A stretch of 64,000 bases of DNA. Source: Gilvimarinus algae. Its GTDB lineage: Bacteria; Pseudomonadota; Gammaproteobacteria; Pseudomonadales; Cellvibrionaceae. Below the pieces are notes generated by a model. The model was not told the DNA's origin. It ran no database searches and saw only the letters and a program-made list of their open reading frames with translations. Positions 1 through 11,390 of this stretch are shown here, one piece after another (the first letter of the stretch is position 1; every line of letters begins with the position of its first letter). The stretch lies in contig NZ_JAULRT010000052.1 in the NCBI RefSeq assembly GCF_030518215.1, positions 620,001 to 684,000 on the forward strand, written 5' to 3'. Both the position numbers and the translations under genes were made by a program.

Positions 1-549
1 GGCACTGTTGAACTGCTCGGACTTACGCTCAAACAGCTTATTGGCTGTCAATTCAAACTCGCGCTTGAGCTCGTCTTTGGTGCGCTCGAGAAACGCTGTT
101 TGAGCATTGAGTTGCTCGCGTTCAGCCTCAAGACGGGTTTGCAAATCCCGTTTTTCCTCGCTTAACTGGACAAGTCGCGCTTGTGCTTGCTCCATTTGCT
201 GCGCCTGAGACTCATAATGGCTCAACCGTTCGCGCAAACTCGCGTTACTCTCACCAAGCTCGCTCGCCCTTGCTTGCAGCAGTTCGCACCGCTCTAGAAG
301 CCGATTATGCTCGGTCTGCAGGTGTTCAAGGTTATTGGTGAGCACGGCCTGCTCATGCTGCCACTGCGCCTGCAGCATTTGACCCTGATAATCGCGCTCA
401 ACCAATTGCTCGGTTAATTGCCGCTCGCGGGACCTGGAAGGGCGTATCGCCAGCCAGTAGAGAGCAGTTGAGAAGAATATGGCGCCCAGAAATACGCCAG
501 CCGACAAGTCTGCCAAGGGGGCGCTCAAAAAATACTCAAAGATCTCCAT
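1..549 (-). CDS. rmuC: RmuC DNA recombination protein, N-terminal part
   Basis: The first 183 codons of a leftward gene that runs off the window. RmuC proteins limit DNA inversion and rearrangement and carry a C-terminal nuclease-like domain, which lies outside the window. The visible part has a hydrophobic membrane anchor at about residues 10-30, then a long Gln/Glu/Leu-rich coiled coil to about residue 165. It ends in ANKLFERKSEQFNSA, the conserved entry to the RmuC domain. The ATG at 549 is the first codon of an open frame that continues to the edge. It is divergent from the TPR-murI pair. The family call rests on this coiled-coil/junction layout and is firm; nuclease residues cannot be checked. 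Confidence 0.88.
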   Translation of the reverse strand, partial: MEIFEYFLSAPLADLSAGVFLGAIFFSTALYWLAIRPSRSRERQLTEQLVERDYQGQMLQAQWQHEQAVLTNNLEHLQTEHNRLLERCELLQARASELGESNASLRERLSHYESQAQQMEQAQARLVQLSEEKRDLQTRLEAEREQLNAQTAFLERTKDELKREFELTANKLFERKSEQFNSA

Positions 550-695
550 GCTCTACACTAGGCCTTCACTTGCTGCGACGGGACTCGCTATACTTGTGGT
601 AGGATTCCGACCCTAAACAGACGGATAATCCGGGATATGCTCAAGAGTTTACCCACTTTGAGCGCTAGCAATATAAGAACGCCATTGACGACTGA

Positions 696-1115
696 ATGAG
701 CACTCCAGACCTTACACTGCAGGTACGCCGGCTCTGCGCCGATGGTTACCGCCTATATGACAGCGGCAATTACCGGCTGGCCCTACGCTCATTCTATCAA
801 GCATGGCTGCTGATACCCAAGCCCCAGACTGAGTATGTCGAGGCCGGCTGGGTGCTCACTGCCATTGGCGATGCCTATTTTCGCCTCGGTCAATTTGAAC
901 CCGGTTGCGAATCTTTGGTGTCGGCGCTCTGTTGCCCACAGGCCGAGCAAAGTCCTTTTTTGCAGCTTCGCCTCGGCCAGTGCCTCTGGCAGCTTGGACG
1001 TGCGCCGGAAGCGCGTAAATATCTCTTCCACGCCTACCAGGCGAGTCCGGATTTGCTCGACAGCGAGCCGTCGTGCTACCTGCAAGCCATTGCTGACTTG
1101 GTGAGCAATGACTAA
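696..1115 (+). CDS. Small TPR-like protein upstream of murI
   Basis: A 139-residue soluble protein with no signal peptide. It is built of helical pairs with the small/aromatic spacing of tetratricopeptide repeats, for example around residues 14-36 (GYRLYDSGNYRLALRSFYQA) and 50-72 (AIGDAYFRLGQFEPGCESL), with a third degenerate unit near 88-112. TPR units bind other proteins, but the partner is unknown. The gene ends inside murI: its TAA is at 1113-1115 and the murI ATG at 1108, an 8-bp overlap that implies translational coupling. A role linked to cell-wall precursor supply is only an inference from that coupling. Confidence 0.75.
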   Translation: MSTPDLTLQVRRLCADGYRLYDSGNYRLALRSFYQAWLLIPKPQTEYVEAGWVLTAIGDAYFRLGQFEPGCESLVSALCCPQAEQSPFLQLRLGQCLWQLGRAPEARKYLFHAYQASPDLLDSEPSCYLQAIADLVSND

Positions 1116-1992
1116 ATCCGGTAGTCGGGCACCCCACGTACTGGTTTACGACTCTGGTGTCGGTGGACTGAGTATTTTGGACGAAATTCGCCTGGCGCAT
1201 CCTGGCCTTAAGGTGAGCTATTTGTCCGACAACGACGGCTTTCCCTATGGCAGAAAACCCTCGACGTTTGTCATTGAACGCTGCCTGAGCGTCCTTAAGA
1301 GCTTCCGCTCGCAGACGAGCTCCGCTGCGGATATTCTGGTGATTGCCTGTAACACCGCCAGTACCCTGGCCCTTCCCGCCCTGCGTGAGGAGTTCTCAGA
1401 ACCCGTGGTCGGTGTAGTCCCCGCCATAAAACCCGCCGCCGAGTATTCCGCTAATCGCTACATCGGGTTATTGGCGACACCGGCTACGATCCGGCGGCCC
1501 TATACCCAGCAGTTGATTCAGGACTTCGCGAAAGATTGCCACCTGGTAATGAAAGGCTCTTCGTCTCTGGTCGACCTCGCCGAAAGTAAACTCAGGCAGG
1601 CGGTGGTCAACCGGGCTGAATTGCGCTCGGTTTTACGGCGCTTTCGCGAAGCGAACGCCGCCAACCCGCACCCGGAAAAGCTCGACTGCCTAGTGCTCGC
1701 CTGCACCCATTTTCCGTTGCTGGCTGACGAAATACAGGACTTTATGGGGCCTCAAGTGCGCTTACTCGATTCTGGCGAAGCCATAGCCCGGCGCGTAGGC
1801 TATTGGCTGAGCCAATTGGGGTTGTACACCGGTTCAACCGCCGAAGCGGGCGACACCTGGTTCACCCGGGAAAGCGCCGATACCGACATGCTGGCGCGCG
1901 CATTGAAAACAAGAATGTTAAACCCTCCCGGCGTATTGCGCGCCGAGCATCATCAGTCGTTGTCATCGGCAAACAAAAGCGCAATGAAGTGA
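1108..1992 (+). CDS. murI: Glutamate racemase
   Basis: A 294-residue cytoplasmic enzyme that interconverts L- and D-glutamate, supplying D-Glu for the peptidoglycan stem peptide. The family signatures are all visible: YDSGVGGLSI at 14-23 (general-base Asp15), FPYG at 45-48, first catalytic Cys81 in ACNTAS, and second catalytic Cys199 in ACTHFPLL. Length is normal with a slightly long C-terminal tail. The start overlaps the upstream TPR gene by 8 bp. The 3' end overlaps the convergent sensor gene by about 40 bp, so no separate terminator fits between them. Very secure. Confidence 0.97.
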   Translation: MTKSGSRAPHVLVYDSGVGGLSILDEIRLAHPGLKVSYLSDNDGFPYGRKPSTFVIERCLSVLKSFRSQTSSAADILVIACNTASTLALPALREEFSEPVVGVVPAIKPAAEYSANRYIGLLATPATIRRPYTQQLIQDFAKDCHLVMKGSSSLVDLAESKLRQAVVNRAELRSVLRRFREANAANPHPEKLDCLVLACTHFPLLADEIQDFMGPQVRLLDSGEAIARRVGYWLSQLGLYTGSTAEAGDTWFTRESADTDMLARALKTRMLNPPGVLRAEHHQSLSSANKSAMK

Positions 1993-4961
1993 TCTGCCGG
2001 CAATGGGCGACTGTACAGAAATCCCTGACCATAATGACAGCCGCAGCCACTCAAAAATTCATGCTGTTCTTTGGTTTCCACTCCCTCGACCACAACCTTG
2101 TAGTGAAGACTGTTGGCCATGGCCACAATGAGGGACGTAATCGCGCGATCTTCCTCGTCTTCGGGCAGGTCTTTAACGAAGCTTCGATCCACTTTCAGGC
2201 TGTTGATCGGCAAGCGCTTTAGATAACTCAAGGAAGAGTAGCCGGTACCGAAATCGTCAATGGCCAGGCTGCAGCCTTTCTGTCGCAGCTGCTCAAGTCG
2301 GGGGATAACGTTCTCCGCGTCCACCATCAGAGTACTTTCTGTCACCTCCAGTTCAAGGGATGCTGCCGCGAGACCCGTCTCACGCAGGCACCGCTCCAGA
2401 GTCGTGATAAAGTCCGGCTCATTCAGTTGTCTCGCGGATAAATTCACTGAAATTTTAAAATCTCTGGCTAGGGCCTTTTGAATGCCCTTTGCCTGATAAC
2501 AGGCCGTTTTTAGTACCCATTTCCCCAGGGGAACAATCAACCCTGACTCCTCGGCGGCAGGAATGAAATCGGCCGGCGACACCATGCCGTGCACCGGGTG
2601 ATTCCAGCGTACCAGTGCCTCGGCGCCAACAATCTTCTCTGTACCGAGATCAATCAAGGGTTGGTAGTAAAGTTCAAATTGCCCGAATCTTAAGGCCTGA
2701 CGCAACTCCCGCTCTATAGTCAGGCGCTGCTCCACCGCGAGGTTCATGTCAGCGGTATAAAACTGAAAGGAATTCCTGCCTTTATCCTTCGCCTGGTACA
2801 TCGCCAGGTCGGCGCTTTTCATCAATGCATCGAGCTCATTACTGTCATCAGGTGCGATGGTGATGCCAATGCTGACGCCGGGCACCACTTCTTTGCCGTG
2901 CAGCTCCACCGGATGATTGAGGGCCTGAATGATTTTGTTTGCCACTACGTAGGCATACTGCGGGCTTTCCACCTCATCGAGCATGACCGCAAACTCATCG
3001 CCGCCGAGTCGTGCCACCATATCCTCCTGGCGCAAGCACTCGGTCAGGCGTCTGGCGACTTCAATCAGCAGCAGGTCGCCATCCTCGTGACCGAAGGTAT
3101 CGTTAATCCTTTTGAAGTGATCCAGATCCAGATAGAAGAGCGCCATTTTGTGCCCCGTACGCAGGCAACGGTTGAGGGTGGCGCGCAGCTGAGATTTAAA
3201 CAAGGTTCGGTTGGCAAGCCCGGTCAGGTGATCGTAATAGGCGAGCTTTTCGACCTCTTGCTGCTTCTCCTTGAGGTCGGTGATGTCTTGGCCGACACAG
3301 ACATAGTAGTCGGGGCGCTGATCGTTGCCGAGAATGGCCGTTACCGTCTGCATCAACCAAAAATGCTGACCACTGGCCGTGGTCGCCAAATACTCTGCCT
3401 GCCATTTCGCCGAGTCCTCGATGTTGCCGCCTCGGGCAAGTTGCGACTGCAGTTTTCTATCAATGTCTTCGAGGGTGATTTTCTCGCTGTTGTTTTCATC
3501 CAGTAATAGCGGCCGATAGCGCGTGCAGTCGTCATCAGCGCTAAAGCCGGTTGTTTGCCAGTATTGCGAATTGGCATATTCAATTTTCCAGTCACGATTG
3601 AGGATCACCACCAAGCTGGCACTGTTTTCTATGGCGCTCATCAACCGGCGCGATTCAAGACTCGCCTTGTCCAGCAGTGAGATTTTATCGTCGAGTCCGC
3701 GCACCAGATGGCGGATCTGATCCAGCATGTTGTTGATGCTTTTACCCAGGCGCGCGATTTCATCGGAGCCACTATCCGGCACACTCATGTACCAGTTTTC
3801 TCGGTCTATGCGACTGGTGGCATCAGCCAGGGCACTGATCCGTCGCACCACATAGCGGCGGATGCTGAAAAACAGCACCACAAACAAGAAAACGGCGAGC
3901 AAAATAATGTTGATGTACACCGATATCATGGACTCGCGGAACCGAGTTTCGATCAAGCTGTGCGGGTAGTAAAAGCTGATAAACCATTCCATTTTATCCA
4001 GGCGGTTGGCAACCACGTGAACAGGCTTACCGTCGATGCTTGCTCTCGCTACTTCCCCAAGAGAAACGCTGCCCGCAGCGACCCCGGCCATATAGTCAGC
4101 GGCGCCAACCTCTGGCTCACCCGGGGCATTCAGCAGTGGATAGTCTTCACTGCGCTGTCCGACGTCGGGGCGCTGTGCACTGTGAATGACCAGCTGGCCC
4201 TCATCATCGTAAATAAGCGCCATAATCTGGTCACCATCGGTATCCAGATCGCTCAGCTTGCCCAGCAGATAACTGACATTGATATCCCCGCCGATCACCC
4301 CAACAAAGTCGTCTTGCTCATACACGGGGACAATGAGAGACGTCATCCACTCCCCGCTGTAGGCATCAAAATAAATGGGTGTCCATTGCGGTGCTCTCTG
4401 TGGATTTTGCTCTGGGGTGGCAATGGTATAAAAAATCTCTGTGGTCACATCGTGATCGGGGCGATGATTGATGGCGATAGTTTGGGGCCAGACCCGGGAG
4501 ACCCGCTCGCGACTAATAAAGTAAAACGCACTGAACACGCCATCGACAACGGGGGTAACTCTCTCCCAGGCGAGCTGAGACGCATGGGCGAGCTGGTTGA
4601 TGCGGGCATCTATGGGCTGATCCCGGTGGACAAATACGCCGGAGTAGCGATCCATCTTGCGGTAGGCACCGTCGGCGTCGCGGTACTCACGCAAATCCGG
4701 TTCTAGGACGCGGGGTTGAGACAGTGCCTCTAGCAAAACATCCCGCGCCCCTAAAAGGGTGTCGGCCCGAGCCTGCAGCTCATCCTCCAGATAGTGGCTG
4801 TAACGTGACGACAGCGACAACAGACGGTTATCGTAAAGGGTTTGGATGCGGCGGGTTTCTGCAAACCCCACGCGCACCGCTCCCAGAATGCCGCTGAGAA
4901 TGACAAAGCCAATAACGATGAGCAGCAGTTTAGCGTTGAGTGAGCGAATAGTCGGCCGCAA
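1953..4961 (-). CDS. Membrane sensor diguanylate cyclase/phosphodiesterase (Cache-HAMP-PAS-GGDEF-EAL)
   Basis: A 1002-residue inner-membrane protein predicted to make and/or degrade cyclic di-GMP. Order of parts: TM helix at about 11-30; a large periplasmic double-Cache-type sensor at about 35-340 (VPVYEQDDFVGVIGGDI is typical); TM helix at about 348-367; HAMP at about 368-422; PAS at about 440-560; GGDEF domain at about 572-740; EAL domain at about 750-1000. The GGDEF active-site motif is intact (653-657), with an RxxD product-inhibition site (R644 to D647) exactly five residues upstream. The EAL motif is intact in EALVRW (781-786), and a DDFGTGYSSL loop is present later. Both activities are therefore possible. 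The ligand of the Cache domain cannot be read from sequence. Its 3' end overlaps murI. Confidence 0.93.
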   Translation of the reverse strand: MRPTIRSLNAKLLLIVIGFVILSGILGAVRVGFAETRRIQTLYDNRLLSLSSRYSHYLEDELQARADTLLGARDVLLEALSQPRVLEPDLREYRDADGAYRKMDRYSGVFVHRDQPIDARINQLAHASQLAWERVTPVVDGVFSAFYFISRERVSRVWPQTIAINHRPDHDVTTEIFYTIATPEQNPQRAPQWTPIYFDAYSGEWMTSLIVPVYEQDDFVGVIGGDINVSYLLGKLSDLDTDGDQIMALIYDDEGQLVIHSAQRPDVGQRSEDYPLLNAPGEPEVGAADYMAGVAAGSVSLGEVARASIDGKPVHVVANRLDKMEWFISFYYPHSLIETRFRESMISVYINIILLAVFLFVVLFFSIRRYVVRRISALADATSRIDRENWYMSVPDSGSDEIARLGKSINNMLDQIRHLVRGLDDKISLLDKASLESRRLMSAIENSASLVVILNRDWKIEYANSQYWQTTGFSADDDCTRYRPLLLDENNSEKITLEDIDRKLQSQLARGGNIEDSAKWQAEYLATTASGQHFWLMQTVTAILGNDQRPDYYVCVGQDITDLKEKQQEVEKLAYYDHLTGLANRTLFKSQLRATLNRCLRTGHKMALFYLDLDHFKRINDTFGHEDGDLLLIEVARRLTECLRQEDMVARLGGDEFAVMLDEVESPQYAYVVANKIIQALNHPVELHGKEVVPGVSIGITIAPDDSNELDALMKSADLAMYQAKDKGRNSFQFYTADMNLAVEQRLTIERELRQALRFGQFELYYQPLIDLGTEKIVGAEALVRWNHPVHGMVSPADFIPAAEESGLIVPLGKWVLKTACYQAKGIQKALARDFKISVNLSARQLNEPDFITTLERCLRETGLAAASLELEVTESTLMVDAENVIPRLEQLRQKGCSLAIDDFGTGYSSLSYLKRLPINSLKVDRSFVKDLPEDEEDRAITSLIVAMANSLHYKVVVEGVETKEQHEFLSGCGCHYGQGFLYSRPLPADHFIALLFADDND

Positions 4962-5099
4962 AAAAACTCCAGAAATGTCCGAGCCTGTCTCTGAACCTTA
5001 TACTACATTTTGTGGCGCCCGATAACACCTTACGCTTCTTGCGATTGATAGGGCCTTGACCTTACACTGGCGCCTGATTGCAGAGGGATACAAGCGCCG

Positions 5100-7793
5100 A
5101 TGGCCGCCGTACTGTTTGATATTAGCCCAGTTTATGAGGATTTAAAGCGCGGCCGGTTAATTCTCACCGCCAACAATCGCCAGCGCAACCAAATACTGCG
5201 CGCTTATCACAACGCCCAAAGTGTGCACTCAAACTGCTGGAAAGAACCCAGAGTGCAGGCCTTGGGTCAGTGGCTAGAGGGGCTCTGGCAACAGCTGCAG
5301 CTCAATGGCCAGGCCGGCTCCGAAAAAACCCTCGCAAGCTCAGCGCAACTGAACTTTCTCTGGGAGTCGGTGATCGGCGAATCGGAACTTGCCAGTGGGC
5401 TGATGCGTCCCCACCAGCTCTCGGGCAAAGCAGAATCGGCCCGCACCAGCCTTGAACTCTGGCTGTGCCCAGTGTCCGAGCTGGACAAATGGCCCGAGGC
5501 AGATCCCGCTTTCCGGCTCTGGTATGAGCGCTTTTTAGCCCGTCTCGACGAGCACCAACTGCTCACACGAGAAGATCTACAGAGGCGGTTGCTTAGCGCC
5601 TACCACGACCGACAGCTTGCGCAAGAAGAAAACGCCTGGCTCTATGGCTTTGACGATGTTCCGCCACTGACCGCCGAGCTGTTTCGCGAGGCACTGCCCA
5701 GCGCTCAGGCGCTAGACCACTCAACACAGCAACCACGCAGCCTCTGTCTGACCTCGGCCCCCGATGCGGAAGAAGAAATCCGCCGCGCGGCGCGCTGGGC
5801 CGACGACGTCTTGCATGCACACCCAGACGCCGCTATCGGCATTGTAGTGCCCGATCTCGGTCAGCAGCGAGCCAGGGTTGAGCGAGTCTTTCAGGAAGTA
5901 TTTAACCCCCGTGCCCCTGCACCGGAAGTGTCTCGTACGGTAGCGCCGTTTAACTTCTCGGCGGGGACGCCACTGGCGAGCGCACCGGTGGTTCAAACCG
6001 CGCTGGATCTCATCGCCCTGCACCTTCACCCTCAGACGACTGACTTTACTTGTCAGCTGCTGCTCGATGTTTTCTGGGGCGACTACCCCCAAGAGCTGCC
6101 CTTGCGCACAGCGTGCGCCATTGCACTCAGGGGGAAATGCCGACGGGAACTCACCGGCATTCAGGTGCGCGAGTGTGTCCGTGCGCTCACCGATCGGTTT
6201 GCCAGTGCCGCGGCGCTTGCCCGCACCTTGGAGATCACCCGCGATCTAGAACGCGAAAAGCACCATCGACAAACCCTGCCCTATTGGTTCGAACGCATTC
6301 AGCAGACCTTGAGCGCCCTCGGCTGGCCCGGCAGCCGTCGGCTCGATAGTGTTGAGTATCAACAGGTGCAGCGCTGGTATGAGACACTGGACGAGATGGC
6401 CCGCTTGGCGCATTTGCAGAGCGGCTTTACGCTCGTGGAATTGCTGCCACTGATGCGCAGAACCCTCGAGCGCACGCCGTTTCAGCCCCAGACACCTGAC
6501 TCGCCGATTCAGGTACTCGGCACGCTGGAAGCCTCAGGTTTGCAATTCACCCACTGCTGGATCATGGGCATGCACCACCGCGCTTGGCCGCCGGCGCCCG
6601 AACCCAATCCGCTGTTGCCGGTGGGCTTGCAACGCCAGTGGCGCATGCCCAGAGCCAGCGCCGAGCGCGAGCTAAACTACGCCGAGCGCCTGACCGAAAC
6701 ACTGAGCCACTGCGCCACCACCATAATTTTCAGCTACCCAGAAACCCAGGCGGATCAACCCCTGAGACCGAGCGCCCTGATGCAACAGCTGCCTCGTGAG
6801 AGCCGCATCGGTGAATCACAGCCGGCGGTTTTCCAGGACAATTATCGGCTTTTTGCCCTCAGCGGCCTGCTTGAGCCGGTGGCAGCGGACTTCGGACCAC
6901 CCTTGGGTTCGGTCAAAATTCCCGGCGGCACGGGCTTTTTCAAAGCCCAGGCCGCCTGCCCGTTTAGTGCCTTCGCGCGCTACCGCCTGGGCGCCCGAGA
7001 GCGGGACCGTGCAGTGCTCGGATTCTCGCCCGCCGAGCGAGGTATTGCCCTGCACCGCATACTCGCCGAGTTTTGGGAGAAAACGCGCAGCCTGAGCGCG
7101 CTGCAGACACAGACTGCTGCACAGCTCCAGCAGCAAGTAGACGCTCTTTGCCACAACGCCATTGCCGAGATTGCCGGCAAGCGCCGCGGCGAGCTCACTC
7201 CAGGCTTCTGCGAACTCGAGGCCTCTCGCCTGAGCGCACAGATCATGGCCTGGCTCGAACGAGAGCGCGAAAGGCCCGACTTCACCGTTGAGTGGATCGA
7301 AAAGGCCGAGCGGGTATCCTTCGCCGGGCTGGAGTTCAGCGTCCGAATAGACAGAATGGACCGGCTCGTCGACGAATCCCGGCTAATCATCGACTACAAA
7401 ACCGGCAACGCCAAACCCAATGCCTGGCGCAGCACCGCACTCAGTGATCCCCAGCTGCCCCTATACGCCTGTACACTTTTGCCAAACGAGCTGAGCGCCA
7501 TCGCCTTTGCCGTCATCAACGCCCGGCAACAAGCGCTCGATGGGTGGGGAGAGCAAAAGCTACCCATCGAAGGCATCAAAACCCCCGAGGCGGGCGATTG
7601 GGCGGCGCAACGGCAAGCCTGGCAACTGACCTTGGAGCAACTGGCCAATGAAATAAAGGCCGGCTTCGCCGGCGCGGTGTACCGTTTTGCCGAGGCCCAG
7701 CGCTTTGATGAAGACATACGCCCCCTGATTCGCATCAATGAACAGCGCGACCTACAGCACTGGTTGGCAAGCCAGCGGAAGCCTGCTTTATGA
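5100..7793 (+). CDS. AddB-like PD-(D/E)XK nuclease, probable DNA repair protein
   Basis: An 897-residue protein of the AddB-like family often annotated 'probable DNA repair protein'. The N-terminal two thirds resemble an inactivated helicase fold with no Walker A motif. The C-terminal third is a RecB-type nuclease: [14 protein letters not shown] near 620, then a catalytic IDYKTGNAK stretch around 763-772. I see only the single Cys of CPF rather than a clear four-Cys iron-sulfur set as in Bacillus AddB. It overlaps the next gene, an AddA-like helicase-nuclease, by 4 bp (ATGA), so the two are almost certainly one complex for double-strand-break end processing. That function is inferred from the family and the partner. 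The ATG has an upstream GAGGG. Confidence 0.87.
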   Translation: MAAVLFDISPVYEDLKRGRLILTANNRQRNQILRAYHNAQSVHSNCWKEPRVQALGQWLEGLWQQLQLNGQAGSEKTLASSAQLNFLWESVIGESELASGLMRPHQLSGKAESARTSLELWLCPVSELDKWPEADPAFRLWYERFLARLDEHQLLTREDLQRRLLSAYHDRQLAQEENAWLYGFDDVPPLTAELFREALPSAQALDHSTQQPRSLCLTSAPDAEEEIRRAARWADDVLHAHPDAAIGIVVPDLGQQRARVERVFQEVFNPRAPAPEVSRTVAPFNFSAGTPLASAPVVQTALDLIALHLHPQTTDFTCQLLLDVFWGDYPQELPLRTACAIALRGKCRRELTGIQVRECVRALTDRFASAAALARTLEITRDLEREKHHRQTLPYWFERIQQTLSALGWPGSRRLDSVEYQQVQRWYETLDEMARLAHLQSGFTLVELLPLMRRTLERTPFQPQTPDSPIQVLGTLEASGLQFTHCWIMGMHHRAWPPAPEPNPLLPVGLQRQWRMPRASAERELNYAERLTETLSHCATTIIFSYPETQADQPLRPSALMQQLPRESRIGESQPAVFQDNYRLFALSGLLEPVAADFGPPLGSVKIPGGTGFFKAQAACPFSAFARYRLGARERDRAVLGFSPAERGIALHRILAEFWEKTRSLSALQTQTAAQLQQQVDALCHNAIAEIAGKRRGELTPGFCELEASRLSAQIMAWLERERERPDFTVEWIEKAERVSFAGLEFSVRIDRMDRLVDESRLIIDYKTGNAKPNAWRSTALSDPQLPLYACTLLPNELSAIAFAVINARQQALDGWGEQKLPIEGIKTPEAGDWAAQRQAWQLTLEQLANEIKAGFAGAVYRFAEAQRFDEDIRPLIRINEQRDLQHWLASQRKPAL

Positions 7794-10700
7794 GCCAGAC
7801 CAAACGCCCCGAAGACTTTAAAGCGCGCCAAGAGGCTCTCAATCCCGAGGGGTCCTTCGCCGTCTCGGCGCCCGCCGGATCCGGCAAAACCGGCTTGTTG
7901 ACTCACCGTGTCCTGAAGCTGCTTCGGCGAGTAGAGGCCCCGGAGCAAGTGCTGGCGATAACCTTTACCAATAAAGCTGCCAGCGAGATGCAAGAGCGAA
8001 TCCTCAAAGCACTGGACAGCGCCGCCCATGATCCAGAACCGGCATCAGAGCACGACAGTGCGCTGTGGCTCAGCGCCCGGGAGCTGCTGGAGCACGACCG
8101 ACAGAACAATTGGAACCTGTTGCGTAACCCCGGACGCCTGCGAGTGCAGACCATTGATGGCCTGTGCCGCTCCATCGCCGCTCAACTGCCCTTCCAGAGC
8201 GCACTTGGCGCCCTGCCCGAAACCATTGACGATCCCGAACCGGTATACCGCGAAGCGGCGCGAGCCCTACTCCACCAAGTGGGGCAGCCCGATGCCACAG
8301 GCCAGGCTCTGGCCCGCCTCAGTTTGCATCTGGACAATCATCTGGAAAACCTGATGGCACTGTTTGTCAGGCTGCTCGGCAAGCGCGAGCAGTGGCTACC
8401 GGTCATTCTGTCGATTGCCGGTGTCAGTGCCCGCCCGTACCTAGAGCAGGTGCTGCAGGATGTGATTGAAGAGCATCAGCGCAGGGTTACCCGTCTGCTC
8501 GCGCCGGTCGCCAGCGAGCTGGCCCTGCTGATTGACGGCGCCGCGAATTATTTGCAAGAGAACCAACCCGGGCATCCGCTGGCACCTTTGGCCGGCAGCG
8601 CAGGTTTGCCAGAGTCGCATTACTCGGCTCTGCCCCATTGGCTTGCCCTGGTCGATGTATTGCTGACCGCGGACAACCACTATCGAAAATCCGTCACCGT
8701 CCGCCAGGGCGTGCCGGCGGGCGCTGCCGGCAAGACCCAAAAAGCGCGCTTCGGGCAGATTGTCGAGACACTCGAGGCGCTCAGCCCGGAGGCCTGCGAA
8801 GCGCTGGGTGAGATTCGGACCCTGCCCGCGCCCCACTACACCGATGACGAGTGGCAGCTGCTCGAAGGCCTCACGGAGCTGCTGCCGCGGTTGGCGGCCC
8901 AGCTCTGGCTGCAATTTGCCGAGCAAGGGGGTACGGACTTTACCGCCATTACCCTGGCGGCACTGGACGCTCTGGGCGATGCCCAGGCACCGACCGACAT
9001 CGCCCTTAAGCTCGACTATCAAGTTCGCCATATTCTGGTCGATGAGTTTCAGGACACCTCACTCCCTCAGCTGCAGTTGCTGGAAAAGCTCACTCACGGT
9101 TGGGAGGCAGGTGATGGGCGAACCCTTTTTATTGTCGGGGACGGCATGCAGTCGTGTTATGGCTTTCGCAACGCCAACGTCGGTTTATTCCTTCAGGCAC
9201 GCCAGCAGGGAATTGGTTCGGTGGCCCTGACACCGCTGGATCTGAGCGTTAACTTTCGCTCTGAGGCCGGTGTTGTCAATTGGGTGAATCGCAGTTTCTC
9301 CGGCGTCTTCCCCGCTCAGGACGACATTTCCCGCGGCGCGGTTAGCTACTCACCCTCCACCGCATTCAAAGCCGAGGGGGATATGCCCGCCGTCGACATT
9401 TATCTCAGCGACTACGACGATGAGCTGACCAATAGGCAGAGCGCTCGTCTGAATGAGGCCGCCGCCATCGCCGGGTTAGTGGCGCAGGCTCTGCAAGAGC
9501 GCCCTGAAGACAGCATTGCCGTGCTCGGGCGCAATCGCGCCCACTTGAGCGAAGTGACCGCCGAGCTGAACCGGGCGGGTATGGCCTTTCAGGCACAGGA
9601 CATGGACTCGCTGGCGAGCCGAATGGTGATTATCGACTTGCTGACACTGACGCGGGCCCTGTTGCAGCCGGACAACCGCAACGCCTGGCTGGCCTTGCTG
9701 CGCACTCCCTGGTTTGGACTCGATTTAATGGATCTGCATGCCCTGGTGCGCTCCGATCCTGAAAACAGCGTGCCCGAGCCACGAGACCCTGGTGGCTTTC
9801 CCTTTGTCTGGGAGCGGCTGTTCGATGCCCAGGCGCACTCTGAACTCAGCCAAGCAGGCAAAGCTCTGTGCGTAAGAGGCGCCGAGGTACTTGCCCAGGT
9901 GATGGCGCAAGCCCAACGCAAAAGTCTGCGCGACTGGGTGTACGGTGCCTGGCTGGCACTCGGAGGCCCCGCTGCGCTGCTTGATGACAGTGAACACACC
10001 GATGCAAGACAGTTCTTTGAATTGCTGGAAAGGTTCGACGCAGGACATAAAATTCGCGACTGGGAGGGGTTTGAGCGCGCCATCAACCGGCTTTATGCCG
10101 CTCCGACGCAGACCGCGGACAGCAAAGTGCAATTGATGACCCTGCATAAATCCAAAGGGCTCGAATTCGATACCGTGATCATTCCGGGGCTGGATCGAGG
10201 CAGCCGCGCTGACGATAAATCTCTCTTACTCTGGCGCGAGCGAATCGGCCCGGCCGGACAAAACCAGTTATTGCTCGGTCCGATCGCCCCCGAGGGGCAG
10301 AATCAAAGCCCGCTGTACAACTATCTTAAAGCCGAGCAGAAACAGCAGGATGCTCACGAAGCCAATCGGTTGCTGTACGTCGGTTGCACGCGGGCAATAA
10401 AGCGCCTGATATTGACCGGTTGTTGCAAACTGGGCACGGAAGATAGCCTCGCTGAGGCGAAGCCGGCCGGCCACCTGAGGGCCCTCTGGCCTGCGGTAGG
10501 CACTCAAGCACGGCGCATACCGGCCTCGCTCCAGCGATCGACCGCTGCACCTACAGATCCAAGAGAGCTTGAGCGCAGCGCCATCCGCCGCCTCACCGCT
10601 GACTGGGTTGCCCCGGTGTGGCAGGACAATCCACGCCTGGCGCACCTGCGCGGCCGCGAGCTGGGTGACGAGGAAAACCTGCCCGAGCGCGAGACCGCCC

Positions 10701-11233
10701 AGGCCCGTCAGGCGAGGCTGACAGGTACTGTCATACACCGCATTCTGGAGCAGCTGGCCCGAGGCCCACTGCCGCGGGACATCGATGCTTACATAGACCG
10801 CAATCGGCCGCTTTGGCAGCGGCAACTGGCACAAGAAGGCGTATTCCCCGACGAGTTAGGCGTGCAGTTAGACAAAGTGTGCCGTTGTGTTGCGCGGACA
10901 CTCAACAGTGAGACGGGACGTTGGCTGCTGGATGCCTCACATCAAGACTCTGCGACCGAAGTTGCCTATGTCGGCAAAGAGGCTGGCAAGTTTCGCCGGC
11001 AGGTGGTGGACCGCACCTTTGTCGACGCCGGCCAGCGCTGGGTGATCGACTATAAAACCTCAGAGCCCTTACCTGGGCAGCCAGCGGAGCATTTTCGCGC
11101 CCAATTAATCGCTGATTACACCGGTCAACTACGCCGCTACGGCGCCTTGTTTGCCGGTGAGAACCCACCCTGCCGCCTTGCCATTTTCTGCCCGACCCTC
11201 GATGAGCAGCAGATGTTTATCGAAATTCGATAG
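7790..11233 (+). CDS. AddA-like UvrD/RecB-family helicase-nuclease
   Basis: An 1147-residue superfamily 1 helicase fused to a RecB-like nuclease. Helicase motifs in order: Walker A APAGSGKT (27-34), motif Ia [12 protein letters not shown], motif [10 protein letters not shown] (about 417-424), motif IV VNFRSE, motif [13 protein letters not shown], motif [12 protein letters not shown]. The C-terminal nuclease carries [12 protein letters not shown] at about 1085-1096. This is the motor and one nuclease of an AddAB-type end-resection machine that loads RecA after double-strand breaks. Translation is coupled to the upstream AddB-like gene by a 4-bp overlap. No recBCD genes are in view, so whether this pair replaces or supplements RecBCD cannot be settled here. 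Confidence 0.92.
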   Translation: MSQTKRPEDFKARQEALNPEGSFAVSAPAGSGKTGLLTHRVLKLLRRVEAPEQVLAITFTNKAASEMQERILKALDSAAHDPEPASEHDSALWLSARELLEHDRQNNWNLLRNPGRLRVQTIDGLCRSIAAQLPFQSALGALPETIDDPEPVYREAARALLHQVGQPDATGQALARLSLHLDNHLENLMALFVRLLGKREQWLPVILSIAGVSARPYLEQVLQDVIEEHQRRVTRLLAPVASELALLIDGAANYLQENQPGHPLAPLAGSAGLPESHYSALPHWLALVDVLLTADNHYRKSVTVRQGVPAGAAGKTQKARFGQIVETLEALSPEACEALGEIRTLPAPHYTDDEWQLLEGLTELLPRLAAQLWLQFAEQGGTDFTAITLAALDALGDAQAPTDIALKLDYQVRHILVDEFQDTSLPQLQLLEKLTHGWEAGDGRTLFIVGDGMQSCYGFRNANVGLFLQARQQGIGSVALTPLDLSVNFRSEAGVVNWVNRSFSGVFPAQDDISRGAVSYSPSTAFKAEGDMPAVDIYLSDYDDELTNRQSARLNEAAAIAGLVAQALQERPEDSIAVLGRNRAHLSEVTAELNRAGMAFQAQDMDSLASRMVIIDLLTLTRALLQPDNRNAWLALLRTPWFGLDLMDLHALVRSDPENSVPEPRDPGGFPFVWERLFDAQAHSELSQAGKALCVRGAEVLAQVMAQAQRKSLRDWVYGAWLALGGPAALLDDSEHTDARQFFELLERFDAGHKIRDWEGFERAINRLYAAPTQTADSKVQLMTLHKSKGLEFDTVIIPGLDRGSRADDKSLLLWRERIGPAGQNQLLLGPIAPEGQNQSPLYNYLKAEQKQQDAHEANRLLYVGCTRAIKRLILTGCCKLGTEDSLAEAKPAGHLRALWPAVGTQARRIPASLQRSTAAPTDPRELERSAIRRLTADWVAPVWQDNPRLAHLRGRELGDEENLPERETAQARQARLTGTVIHRILEQLARGPLPRDIDAYIDRNRPLWQRQLAQEGVFPDELGVQLDKVCRCVARTLNSETGRWLLDASHQDSATEVAYVGKEAGKFRRQVVDRTFVDAGQRWVIDYKTSEPLPGQPAEHFRAQLIADYTGQLRRYGALFAGENPPCRLAIFCPTLDEQQMFIEIR

Positions 11234-11390
11234 GCAGCTTTCAGGCAATAGCTTCTTAATATCCCGCTTATTGGTAAAATCATCACCAAAAACCCATTAA
11301 ATTTCAGTAGAATAGCCTTTCGTCGCGCGCTCAGCGAAAACCTGAGGTCCGGGACGCCTCGACAACATAAAATGATGAACTGGAAAGCGA

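Noticed and set aside
3708..4706. 332-codon open frame on the plus strand inside the sensor gene
   Set aside because: It lies wholly antisense to a gene with intact Cache/HAMP structure and shows no domain or ribosome site.
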